A DNA stretch of 36,134 nt, taken from Methanobacteriota archaeon. Its GTDB lineage: Archaea; Thermoplasmatota; Poseidoniia; Poseidoniales; Thalassarchaeaceae. Within the stretch, counting starts at the first letter, position 1; each line of letters begins with the position of its first letter. The notes beneath the pieces are model-generated. The model worked only from the letters and a program-made list of their open reading frames with translations, had not been told where the DNA came from and did no database searches. The stretch is from positions 1 through 36,134 of the forward strand of contig PBGL02000024.1 of the NCBI GenBank assembly GCA_002718995.2, read 5' to 3'. Shown one piece after another: positions 15,964 through 23,323 of this stretch. The position numbers and the translations under genes were made by a program.

Positions 15964-18162
15964 ATGTCTGAAGGACTTCCTCTTCTGATTCTATACGGGT
16001 CTCAGTCGGGCAATGCAGAGGACTTGGCTTCCAAGGCAGCGAAACAGAGTAACCAACTCGGCCTTTCACCCGTAGTCAAAGGAATGGATGAGATTCAACT
16101 ATCGGAATTACCCGGATTTCAGCGTGTATTGATTTACTGCAGTACATGGGGCGAAGGGGAGCAGCCCGACAACGCGGAGGACCTATGGCAGACCGCCTCC
16201 GCAGATGGCGCCCCCTCGATGGCAGGATGCCACTTTGCCGTTTGCGCTCTCGGAGATACATCTTACGAATTCTTCTGCGAGTCGGGGAAAGAGTGGGACG
16301 GATGGTTCGAGAAGCAAGGCGCTACAAGATTAGTCACGCGTCTCGATTGTGATGTCGATTATGACAAGCCTGCAGCCGAGTTCACCACCGAGGCACTTTC
16401 ACACTTTGCCGCCGTAGGTGCAGATGGCGTCTACATCGAAGCAAATGTCGGTAGTGCCACCAACGACTCTTCCACTGATGTGCCCCAGTCAATAGAAGAA
16501 TCATCCGAGAGTCCTGAAGAGGTCGAGTTAGTTGGGGCGGGAGTCGAGGAGTTGCTAGTATCGGGAGACCGGTCATTGGACATATTATTCGGCTCTCAAT
16601 CCGGAAATTCGGAGGCCTTAGCTGCCAAGATAGCTAAGCAGGCCAAGTCCTATGGGTTGGAAGGAACAGTACACGATATGGACGGTTTTGATTTCAATAC
16701 CCTAGCTGCTAAGAAGAGGGTAATTATCGTCTGTTCAACATGGGGAGAGGGAGAGCAGCCAGACAATGCCGAGGACCTCTGGCAGTTTGCTAACTCTGAT
16801 GCCGCCTCAAGGCTGGAGGGCGTCCACTTCGCAGTCTGCGCTCTCGGAGATACCAGTTACGAGTTCTTCTGCGAGTCGGGGAAAGAATGGGACGGGCTAT
16901 TCGAGAAGCTCGGAGCTACCAGGATAGTAGAACGATTAGATTGTGACGTCGACTACGACTCGCCGGCCGCCGAGTGGACCCTGCAGGTTCTACCCAATCT
17001 TGCCGCCGTGGACAGCACTGGACTGTTTCATGAGGATATGGTTGATTCGATCAATCAGTTCGCCAGTGGTACTTCCGGGGCCGAGGGAGAAGACGGATTC
17101 ACCGTCCCATCAATCGAAACTGAGTCTATACAGGTGGAGGTTTCAGTATTCCGTTACGACCCACAGACATCTTCAACCGGGACTGATACGTGGGCATGTG
17201 TTTTCCCCGGAGAAGCTTCCGTTCTTGAGGTTCTGAGGACCATCAAGTCCACTCACGACGGCTCACTAACATTCAGGGATGGGACTTGCGACGACCCCTC
17301 CACAGTCCTATCTGTAAATGGGCGACTGATTCTTCCCGGACGAGTTAGAATAGATTCAATCACGAGCACCAGGGACGATTCCTTCAAGATCAAGATCGAC
17401 CCCATTCCCGGCTCAGAGGTAATACGGGATCTCGTAGTCGATCACTGGGCCCTAGAGAGAAAGAGGGAGTCATCCGATCCATGGATGGTGGCTTCAACCA
17501 GAGAGGGTTTCCAAACTTCGCAGGGAGTGATGGGTACAATGAAGCCAGCCGTTGCAACTAGGCTTCATTCACTAACTGACTATGACAGCGCCCCTCTACT
17601 TCATGCCAGCTCCGACGCAGTCCCATATGCAAATGGATTCTTAGGCCCAGCTGTGATAGCAAGCTCTTGGGCAAGAAGATGCGACCCTCGGACAGCCCCA
17701 GAGAAAAAAGAAAAGATTGAGGGTATCATCGGTTCCAAAAATGGAATCAAGGCGGAAACCGATCTAGCGCCAATTTCTAGGAGGGAAGGCTACTCTCCAG
17801 CAATCTCCGAGGGTCTCTTGGAGGCTCGAACAAGGGCCTTAGAGAATGACTCATTCAATGGCCTACATGGGAAGCATGTATGGTGGTACTGCTGGACAAT
17901 CAAGAGCAGTGGTAAGGTCAACGACACGGTGCTATACAGGCAAGTCCTCGGACCTATTGGCCTCCTAGGCAACCTTTTCTCAGGCGTTACTGCAAGGATG
18001 GTCCTCGGCTTCACTAGGACGGGAGGAAGCATCCTCAATGATTTCCTGGGAATGGTTGCGCCACCTGCAGGTATCGGAAAGATGCCCAGGCAGTTCAATT
18101 CATCAGTCGACGACCATCACCAAGTCGTCGCTATATTCAACGAGATGGACGGTAGGTTCTGA
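15964..18162 (+). CDS. Tandem flavodoxin domains fused to a cysteine-depleted SdhB-like region
   Basis: 732 residues. Two flavodoxin domains (about 1-150 and 203-358) each have the FMN phosphate loop GSQSGN, the STWGEGEQPDNAEDLW loop and the CALGDTSYEFF loop, as in CysJ/P450 reductase FMN domains. From about 389 the protein reads like the succinate dehydrogenase/fumarate reductase iron-sulfur subunit: VFRYDP, HDGSLTFRDGTC, VNGR, PGSEVIRDLVVDHW, then FLGPAVIASSWARRCDPR, then WYCWTIKSS. The cysteines that ligate the 2Fe-2S, 4Fe-4S and 3Fe-4S clusters are almost all replaced; for example the 4Fe-4S Cys run before FLGPA reads HASSDAVP. Stop and next start overlap (TGATG), so it is coupled to the HdrB-like partner. 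Electron source, partner and reaction are unknown. Confidence 0.8.
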   Translation: MSEGLPLLILYGSQSGNAEDLASKAAKQSNQLGLSPVVKGMDEIQLSELPGFQRVLIYCSTWGEGEQPDNAEDLWQTASADGAPSMAGCHFAVCALGDTSYEFFCESGKEWDGWFEKQGATRLVTRLDCDVDYDKPAAEFTTEALSHFAAVGADGVYIEANVGSATNDSSTDVPQSIEESSESPEEVELVGAGVEELLVSGDRSLDILFGSQSGNSEALAAKIAKQAKSYGLEGTVHDMDGFDFNTLAAKKRVIIVCSTWGEGEQPDNAEDLWQFANSDAASRLEGVHFAVCALGDTSYEFFCESGKEWDGLFEKLGATRIVERLDCDVDYDSPAAEWTLQVLPNLAAVDSTGLFHEDMVDSINQFASGTSGAEGEDGFTVPSIETESIQVEVSVFRYDPQTSSTGTDTWACVFPGEASVLEVLRTIKSTHDGSLTFRDGTCDDPSTVLSVNGRLILPGRVRIDSITSTRDDSFKIKIDPIPGSEVIRDLVVDHWALERKRESSDPWMVASTREGFQTSQGVMGTMKPAVATRLHSLTDYDSAPLLHASSDAVPYANGFLGPAVIASSWARRCDPRTAPEKKEKIEGIIGSKNGIKAETDLAPISRREGYSPAISEGLLEARTRALENDSFNGLHGKHVWWYCWTIKSSGKVNDTVLYRQVLGPIGLLGNLFSGVTARMVLGFTRTGGSILNDFLGMVAPPAGIGKMPRQFNSSVDDHHQVVAIFNEMDGRF

Positions 18163-19022
18163 TGGCATTGAAGTATGCATATCACCCAGGGAATGTCGCT
18201 CACAGTGGCTCACCCGAGGTAGCTGAGACGATGACGCCTATAGCGCGGACACTCGGCTTGACCCTTACTCCCTTGGAGGGCGCTACGTCATGCGGGGCCG
18301 GCATCATCCGTCAAGCGAACAGGAAGCTGCAGATAACCCTGAACGCCCGCACCTTCGCAATGGCGGAGTCCTTGGGGCTGGAAATTCTCACTCCTTGTGC
18401 CGCCACTGCCGGAAATCTCCAGGAAGACCTAGACTCACTGAGGAATGACCCACTGCTTATGCAGGAGGTCAATGACATACTTTCGAGGACATGCGGCATG
18501 ACATTCTCGGGCGATACCGAGGTGAATCATCTTCTCCACGTATTGGTGGACGAGATAGGCCTTGACAAGGTCGAGAAATTGGCAATTAACTCACTCAATA
18601 TGAGGGTGGCCGGATATTACAGCCCCTACATCCAGAGGAAGGGTGCTTGCGGCGAAGACGACGTCCACGATCCAGAATATATGGAGAGGCTGATCTTTGC
18701 TATCGGTGGCACACCAGTGGACTGGGAGGGCAGAACTACCAGCGTAGGGACGCCCGGATTACTCTCTGAAGAAGGAACGGTGTTGAGGCAGGCCGCGGCC
18801 GTACTTTCCGAAGCAAAGGAGGAGGGCGCGCAGCTGGTGGTCAGCGCATGTAACCTGTCACACTCGGTACTAGATATCTACCAAGGCAAGGCAGGAAGGT
18901 CTTCGGGACTTAGTACCAACATCCCCGTCATACATTTGACCGAGATGCTCTCCTTTGCAATGGGCCATCACAATACCAGGTTCGCCCAACTCAGGACAAG
19001 AGTCGCGGTAATCGGCGATTAA
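18162..19022 (+). CDS. HdrB/SdhE-like protein with most CCG-domain cysteines lost
   Basis: 286 residues resembling heterodisulfide reductase subunit B / SdhE, which normally hold non-cubane 4Fe-4S clusters in two CCG domains (C-x31-39-CC-x35-C-x2-C). Domain 1 keeps the architecture: N11 where the first Cys is expected, then after 31 residues S43-C44-G45, then C79-A-A-T82. Thus only C44 and C79 of five remain. In domain 2, YYSPYIQ replaces the usual YYGC, TTSVG replaces the CCG, and VVSACNLS keeps one Cys of the final pair. The start ATG overlaps the upstream stop, showing coupling to the flavodoxin-SdhB-like protein, which parallels the SdhB-HdrB fusion of thiol:fumarate reductase TfrB. It ends one base from the convergent helicase gene. 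Catalysis by cluster seems excluded. Confidence 0.8.
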   Translation: MALKYAYHPGNVAHSGSPEVAETMTPIARTLGLTLTPLEGATSCGAGIIRQANRKLQITLNARTFAMAESLGLEILTPCAATAGNLQEDLDSLRNDPLLMQEVNDILSRTCGMTFSGDTEVNHLLHVLVDEIGLDKVEKLAINSLNMRVAGYYSPYIQRKGACGEDDVHDPEYMERLIFAIGGTPVDWEGRTTSVGTPGLLSEEGTVLRQAAAVLSEAKEEGAQLVVSACNLSHSVLDIYQGKAGRSSGLSTNIPVIHLTEMLSFAMGHHNTRFAQLRTRVAVIGD

Positions 19023-19023
19023 T

Positions 19024-20769
19024 TTAGAAATCTTCCAGACCAGATTGTCCGCGAGGCCTGAATGTACTGGGGTCCAGGGGTCCCGAACTAACCGCCTCTC
19101 CTCCTGGTAAATCAGTCCTGTCTTCATCGATCATCTCAGGGCGATTTCTCTCCCTCTCGGAGATAACGAAATCAGAGGCCAGAATTTTGCTTTCTCCGAG
19201 AATCGTGAATGAATCTAGATTGGATAAATCCGAATGATGGTCCCGAGGGAGGCTCCTTCTTACTCGATGGACAGCTCTCTGCATCCCCTTCTCCTTCCTC
19301 TTTGCAGCTGCCATCGAGCCTTCGTCACGAGTGTCTTCAGCGATAAGGACAACTACCTCTCCAAGCCTTCTACGGCCTGTCCGCCCTCTCCTCTGGATTG
19401 TCCTAATCTCGCTTGAGACTGGCTCATAGAATATCACCAAATCAGCTGCAGGAATATCCAATCCCTCTTCTCCTATTGACGTGGCAAGTAAGACATTTGA
19501 CTCTCCCGACCTGAAACTGTCCAGTCTCTCAACCTGCCTCTTCGGGGATAGCCCCTCCCTCCCCCCTCTGCTGGATTGTCCAACGAACTGAACCGATCTA
19601 ACCCCCTCTAATCCTTCAAGGGCCTCGTCGAGTGATGAGATTGTATCCCTGTAACTAGCGAAAACAATCACTCTAGATCCCTGCTCCCTCCTTATCCTCT
19701 CTCTCACTAGCCTCCTTACGGCCCCCATCTTAGAATGCGATTCGTCCATTTCGGAGATTGACTTCCTCAACTCCCTGATTCGAGGGTCCCGTAGAAATGC
19801 GAGAACCGACTTTTTGGTACCGTCCTCACCCTTCTCCATCCTGTCCAGGAATTCCCTAGAAGCCGAAATACCCTGGCTAAGCAGGCAGTTGATTAGGTGA
19901 TGCAATCTCATTGCCATGGCAATTTGCGACATCGATTTGTATGCACTGGACTCTCCCCGGGAGATTGCAACCTGCGACCTATCCATGGCGTTCGAGAGTC
20001 CGGAATAACTTATCGCGCCCGTCATTACATACCTCCCTAGCCGTCTCTGTTGATCCACAATCCCAGTTTGCCACAACTTGAGGGGCTCTGCCAGATTTCT
20101 GATTTCTTGTGGGACTCTGACTGTAACTTCATCCACTTCCAAGTCAGAGAGGTACTCGCTCAGCATTGGCTCTTCGGAACCCCTAATGTGGATCCTCCCT
20201 GCTCCCATTCTAGAGCAAACCTCTCTGACGTCCTCAGACCTAAATCCCGGACTAGCTGTTGCCCCCAGCACAAGTGGCTCTTCACGCATTGACAAATACA
20301 TATCAGAAACCTCTGCCATCGCATGGCTCCCTGAACAATGATGAACCTCGTCTAAAACTAACAAACAACATTCTGCAAGATCTAGAATCCCCCTATCCAC
20401 ATCATTACGTACTACTTGGGGAGTTGCCACCACCAATTTCGACGAGCCCCACATCCCCTCCCTCTTCGATGGAGGGTCCCTTCCGGTAATCGAAATTGGC
20501 ACACCTCCATCTTGAAACTCAATTACTTCCACTATCCCCCTAAGGTGCTGCTGGACCAATGCTACAGTAGGGGCTATCATCAGAGCCCAACCTCCATTTC
20601 GATTCAGTGACTCAACTATTGTCATCCAGGCGACTGCGGTTTTACCTGCCGCGGTCGGTAAGACCAGCATCATCGAACTAGATAGGGCTTCATCGACCGC
20701 TTCAAGCTGGTAAGCACGAGCCTCAATCGCGCCCTTCGAGAGCATCGGATGGCACACAGTTGGTCGCAC
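19024..20769 (-). CDS. Hef/FANCM-type superfamily 2 DNA helicase without nuclease domain
   Basis: 581 residues with SF2 helicase motifs: Q-like AYQLEAVDEAL, Walker A LPTAAGKT (Lys43), VVATPQVV, Walker B LVLDEVHH, GATASPG, and in the second RecA domain VIVFASYRD, VLLATSIGEEGLDIP and RRGRTGR. The alpha-helical insert between the RecA domains and the overall wording match the archaeal Hef / FANCM / Mph1 group, which remodels stalled forks and branched DNA. Pyrococcus-type Hef continues into an XPF-like nuclease; this protein stops after the helicase half. The last residues, QSGLEDF, fit a PCNA-interacting box. The frame opens with GTG at 20769; ATG at 20745 (MLSKGAIEARAYQ) is an equally good start. 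Divergent from the ribosomal operon. Confidence 0.88.
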   Translation of the reverse strand: MRPTVCHPMLSKGAIEARAYQLEAVDEALSSSMMLVLPTAAGKTAVAWMTIVESLNRNGGWALMIAPTVALVQQHLRGIVEVIEFQDGGVPISITGRDPPSKREGMWGSSKLVVATPQVVRNDVDRGILDLAECCLLVLDEVHHCSGSHAMAEVSDMYLSMREEPLVLGATASPGFRSEDVREVCSRMGAGRIHIRGSEEPMLSEYLSDLEVDEVTVRVPQEIRNLAEPLKLWQTGIVDQQRRLGRYVMTGAISYSGLSNAMDRSQVAISRGESSAYKSMSQIAMAMRLHHLINCLLSQGISASREFLDRMEKGEDGTKKSVLAFLRDPRIRELRKSISEMDESHSKMGAVRRLVRERIRREQGSRVIVFASYRDTISSLDEALEGLEGVRSVQFVGQSSRGGREGLSPKRQVERLDSFRSGESNVLLATSIGEEGLDIPAADLVIFYEPVSSEIRTIQRRGRTGRRRLGEVVVLIAEDTRDEGSMAAAKRKEKGMQRAVHRVRRSLPRDHHSDLSNLDSFTILGESKILASDFVISERERNRPEMIDEDRTDLPGGEAVSSGPLDPSTFRPRGQSGLEDF

Positions 20770-20828
20770 GGATATAGTAACTCAAATTCAGGGTTGAAAA
20801 TTGTTTCACTAGATAATTCCTAGATTCC

Positions 20829-20843
20829 CACCCCTAAGGGGTG
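20829..20843. promoter_or_regulatory. Perfect 6-bp inverted repeat between helicase and uL3 genes
   Basis: CACCCC and GGGGTG flank a 3-base TAA spacer, about 25 bases upstream of the putative ribosomal operon TATA element and 60 bases upstream of the helicase start. It could be an operator or a transcript hairpin. Its role is unknown. Confidence 0.4.
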
Positions 20844-20863
20844 TACCGAACCCATCCCGATTC

Positions 20864-20876
20864 GTTCATATAGGGT
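20864..20876 (+). promoter_or_regulatory. Candidate TATA element of the ribosomal protein operon
   Basis: GTTCATATAGGG is the best TATA-like sequence in the gap. With the archaeal spacing of about 26 bases, transcription would begin near 20896, just before the folded leader that starts at 20901, giving a leader of about 160 nt before uL3. Confidence 0.4.
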
Positions 20877-20900
20877 ATGTTAGTCGCAAGGCCGCTCACT

Positions 20901-20998
20901 ACGTGAGGTACCAGACACCTGTAGGCTCTGCAAAAGCATCCTCGGAACCGGCCGACCACTCGGAAAGCCGGCGTGGTGTCACGGTGCCTCCCTGACGT
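20901..20998 (+). ncRNA. Structured three-way-junction leader RNA upstream of uL3
   Basis: A long closing helix can be drawn: 20901-20904 with 20995-20998, 20905-20912 with 20983-20990 (8 pairs, one G-U), and 20914-20919 with 20975-20980 (6 pairs). Inside sit two hairpins: 20923-20942 with an AAAA tetraloop, and 20948-20971 closed by CCGG/CCGG. No open reading frame crosses it convincingly. It may be the autoregulatory leader of the operon or a separate small RNA; I do not recognise a known family. Confidence 0.5.
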
Positions 20999-21011
20999 AT
21001 TGGGCCCGGTA

Positions 21012-21029
21012 AAGGCCGTTTACGGCCTT
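21012..21029 (+). promoter_or_regulatory. Stable hairpin just upstream of the uL3 ribosome binding site
   Basis: AAGGCCG pairs with CGGCCTT around a TTTA loop. An alternative hairpin, GTAAA (21009-21013) with TTTAC (21019-21023), uses the same bases and excludes the first. It ends 12 bases before the Shine-Dalgarno and lacks a following T run, so it looks regulatory rather than a terminator. Confidence 0.45.
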
Positions 21030-21041
21030 AATCGGTGATAC

Positions 21042-21048
21042 AAGGAGG
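21042..21048 (+). promoter_or_regulatory. Ribosome binding site of uL3
   Basis: AAGGAGG lies 7 bases before ATG 21056 and decides the start: the frame is open from 21035, but that upstream ATG has no such site and would make a non-conserved 7-residue extension. Confidence 0.8.
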
Positions 21049-21055
21049 ACAAGAA

Positions 21056-22132
21056 ATGGCCGACAAGAGTAGACCCCGCCGTGGTAGCATGGGCTTTAGC
21101 CCACGCAAGAGGGCACTCAGAAAATACGGTAGGATACAGGCATGGCCCGAGACCTCCGACTCGGACATAAGGGTACTCGGATTCGCAGGATGGAAGGCTG
21201 GAATGACCCATGTCCTTCTCAGAGATACGAATAGCAACTCTACATCAGCAGGTCAGGAAGTTCGAAAGGCAGTCACGGTAGTGGAGTCGCCTCCAATGAA
21301 GGTTCTAGCAGTCAGGGGGTACAGGATGACCCCCTATGGAATGCAAACCGCCGGAGAGGTTTGGGCGGACATGAGCGAATCAGGTCCCGACGGACTCATG
21401 CCAAGGTTCGCAAACCAGACTCGCGGAGAGAGGGATGCAGAACAGGGCAGGAAGCCAGCAATGAGGGGCGGCAGGATACCCAACAGATCGGGGTCCCCGG
21501 ACGAAGCAATGGACGCTCTCAGGCAGTCCGATTTGTGCGATGTAAGACTTATTGTCGCTACTCAGCCATCACTTGTGAAGAGCGTTCCCGGAAAGACTCC
21601 TGAGATTATGGAAGTCGGACTAACGGGTGGCGATAACGACTCAAAGATGGAGTGGGCCACTGAAAGGCTTGGAAGAGAGATCACCGTCGAGGATGTTTGG
21701 CAGGCAGGTCAGGATGTCGACGTTGTAGGGATAACAAAGGGCAAGGGTTGGCAGGGCGCTGTCAAGAGATGGGGCGTGAAACTCCTTAGTCACAAGAACA
21801 GCAAGCGCCGACGCCAGGCCGGAAACTTGGGTGACTTCGGTACTGGCTATGTGAGGAAGACAGTCCCCCAGGCAGGGCAGATGGGCTACCATCAGCGTAC
21901 CGAGCTAAACAAGAGGATCCTGAGGATTTCCAACCCGGAGGAGTCAGACATAACTCCCGCTGGTGGTTTCCTTCACTACGGGGAAGTAACCAACCCGTAC
22001 ATTCTGATACAGGGAAGCCTCCCGGGGCCGGCGAAGCGAATGCTTAGGTTCAGAGACCCAATCCGCCCCAGAGGCGAACTCTCAGAAGTCGTACTTACCT
22101 ACGTCAGTACATCGAGCAAGCAAGGAGTGTGA
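21056..22132 (+). CDS. rpl3: Ribosomal protein uL3
   Basis: 358 residues, the first gene of the ribosomal superoperon. uL3 reaches into the peptidyl transferase region and is an early assembly protein of the large subunit. Diagnostic segments are LGFAGWKAGMTHVLLRD near the N-terminus, ITKGKGWQGAVKRWGVK in the centre and QAGQMGYHQRTELNKRIL, the finger region that approaches the catalytic centre. The N-terminus is basic (KSRPRRGSMGFSPRKR), as in archaeal and eukaryotic L3. Start set by the strong AAGGAGG upstream. It is preceded by the folded leader RNA and followed 4 bases later by uL4. Slightly longer than the usual 330-345 archaeal length. Confidence 0.98.
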   Translation: MADKSRPRRGSMGFSPRKRALRKYGRIQAWPETSDSDIRVLGFAGWKAGMTHVLLRDTNSNSTSAGQEVRKAVTVVESPPMKVLAVRGYRMTPYGMQTAGEVWADMSESGPDGLMPRFANQTRGERDAEQGRKPAMRGGRIPNRSGSPDEAMDALRQSDLCDVRLIVATQPSLVKSVPGKTPEIMEVGLTGGDNDSKMEWATERLGREITVEDVWQAGQDVDVVGITKGKGWQGAVKRWGVKLLSHKNSKRRRQAGNLGDFGTGYVRKTVPQAGQMGYHQRTELNKRILRISNPEESDITPAGGFLHYGEVTNPYILIQGSLPGPAKRMLRFRDPIRPRGELSEVVLTYVSTSSKQGV

Positions 22133-22136
22133 TTTC

Positions 22137-23015
22137 ATGAAGGCAAAGGCGTACAACTTGGTAAACTCCGTAGAGCAGGAGGAGATGGATGCAGGACTTC
22201 TGGCAGAGTCGTTCAGTGTTGAAGCCAAGCTAGGTAAGGCAGTCAAGCTGCCTGATGTTTTCTCTTCAAACATTAGAGAGGACCTAATACGCTCTGCAGT
22301 ACATTCCTCAAGAGCCAACAGGCGTCAGCCATATGGGCACAGGGAGCACGATGGAAAGAAAGCGCCTCAGCCCGGGATGAAGCATTCCGTAGAATGGTGG
22401 GGCAAGGGACGTGGTGTTTCGAGAATTATGAGAAAGACCGGTCAGAAAACCGGTGCTCAGAACCCACACACAAGGGGAGGACGACGCGCACACGGTCCGA
22501 TGGTTGACAAGGACTGGTCTCAGAAATTAAACTCAAAGCAAAGATCAGTTGCCAGGGACTCAGCAATCGCTGCAACAGCGAATCCAGAGATGGTCGCCTC
22601 CAGAGGGCACAGATTCGACGAAGATGTGAGCTTCCCAATTATTGTGGACGGATACTCAGAATCTAGGGATGGCTCCACCGAGAAGTATGATATTGAGTCC
22701 ATACCCCTACAGTATTCCACACGAAAGTTCGTCGCCATGATGGAAGGCATTGGTCTCGGCGAAGACTTGAGGAGGGCCAAGGATGGCCGTTCTGTGAGAG
22801 CTGGAAAGGGCAAGATGAGAGGGCGAAGGAGAAGGACCCCAAAGTCCGTGCTTCTTGTTGTTGCTCAGAGAGATGGACTTCACAGAGCCGCAGGCAACGT
22901 TCCAGGAGTAGATGTGGTCGTCGCTAAAGACCTCTGTGCCGAGGATTTAGCCCCGGGAGGGGACCCTGGTAGGCTAACGGTCTGGACTAAGTCCGCTATA
23001 GAGGCAATGAGGTGA
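22137..23015 (+). CDS. rpl4: Ribosomal protein uL4
   Basis: 292 residues. uL4 lines the peptide exit tunnel with its long internal loop, seen here as the basic aromatic stretch RRQPYGHREHDGKKAPQPG followed by EWWGKGRGVSRI. The C-terminal globular part shows AGKGKMRGRRRRTPKSVLLVV, a conserved uL4 block, and ends WTKSAIEAMR. It is some 35 residues longer than most archaeal uL4. ATG 22137 lies 4 bases after uL3 stop; a GGAGTG motif (CAAGGAGTG) about 8 bases upstream, at the end of uL3, may serve as ribosome binding site. In bacteria uL4 represses its own operon; nothing comparable is shown here. Confidence 0.97.
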   Translation: MKAKAYNLVNSVEQEEMDAGLLAESFSVEAKLGKAVKLPDVFSSNIREDLIRSAVHSSRANRRQPYGHREHDGKKAPQPGMKHSVEWWGKGRGVSRIMRKTGQKTGAQNPHTRGGRRAHGPMVDKDWSQKLNSKQRSVARDSAIAATANPEMVASRGHRFDEDVSFPIIVDGYSESRDGSTEKYDIESIPLQYSTRKFVAMMEGIGLGEDLRRAKDGRSVRAGKGKMRGRRRRTPKSVLLVVAQRDGLHRAAGNVPGVDVVVAKDLCAEDLAPGGDPGRLTVWTKSAIEAMR

Positions 23016-23020
23016 AAATT

Positions 23021-23311
23021 ATGGTAGACCCGTTTGAAATAATCATCATGCCATGGATCACCGAGAAGACCCTGGAAGCCAGGAGAGTGGCTGATCCAGA
23101 CATCGGATACGTCCAGAATAACAACAGGATAGAGTTCATCGTCCACAGGGAAGCGACAAAGAGGCAGATCAAGCAAGCGGTCGAGGAACTATTCGAAGTT
23201 AAGGTGGCCAAAGTAAATACTAGAATTACCATTACAGGTAAGCATGCCTCGGTGAGGCTTGCCGAGGGCTATGATGCAGAGGAGGCAGCACTCAAGCTGG
23301 GTGCTTTCTGA
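23021..23311 (+). CDS. rpl23: Ribosomal protein uL23
   Basis: 96 residues, a normal uL23. It sits at the tunnel exit and is the docking point for SRP and SecY. It has the opening IIIMPWITEKTLEAR, the central NNRIEFIVHREATKRQIKQAVEE and the C-terminal block FEVKVAKVNTRIT. The frame begins at 23012, but ATG 23021 is chosen because GAGGTGA directly precedes it at proper distance and the family starts with one or two residues before the DPFEI segment. It follows uL4 by 5 bases. Confidence 0.97.
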   Translation: MVDPFEIIIMPWITEKTLEARRVADPDIGYVQNNNRIEFIVHREATKRQIKQAVEELFEVKVAKVNTRITITGKHASVRLAEGYDAEEAALKLGAF

Positions 23312-23323
23312 TGAGGTGATAAT

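Noticed and set aside
15964-18162. Sulfite reductase flavoprotein (CysJ) or cytochrome P450 reductase
   Set aside because: FMN-type domains match, but no FAD/NADPH-binding module follows; the C-terminal part resembles SdhB instead.
21012-21029. Intrinsic terminator
   Set aside because: No T run after the stem and it lies inside a leader directly before a strong ribosome binding site.
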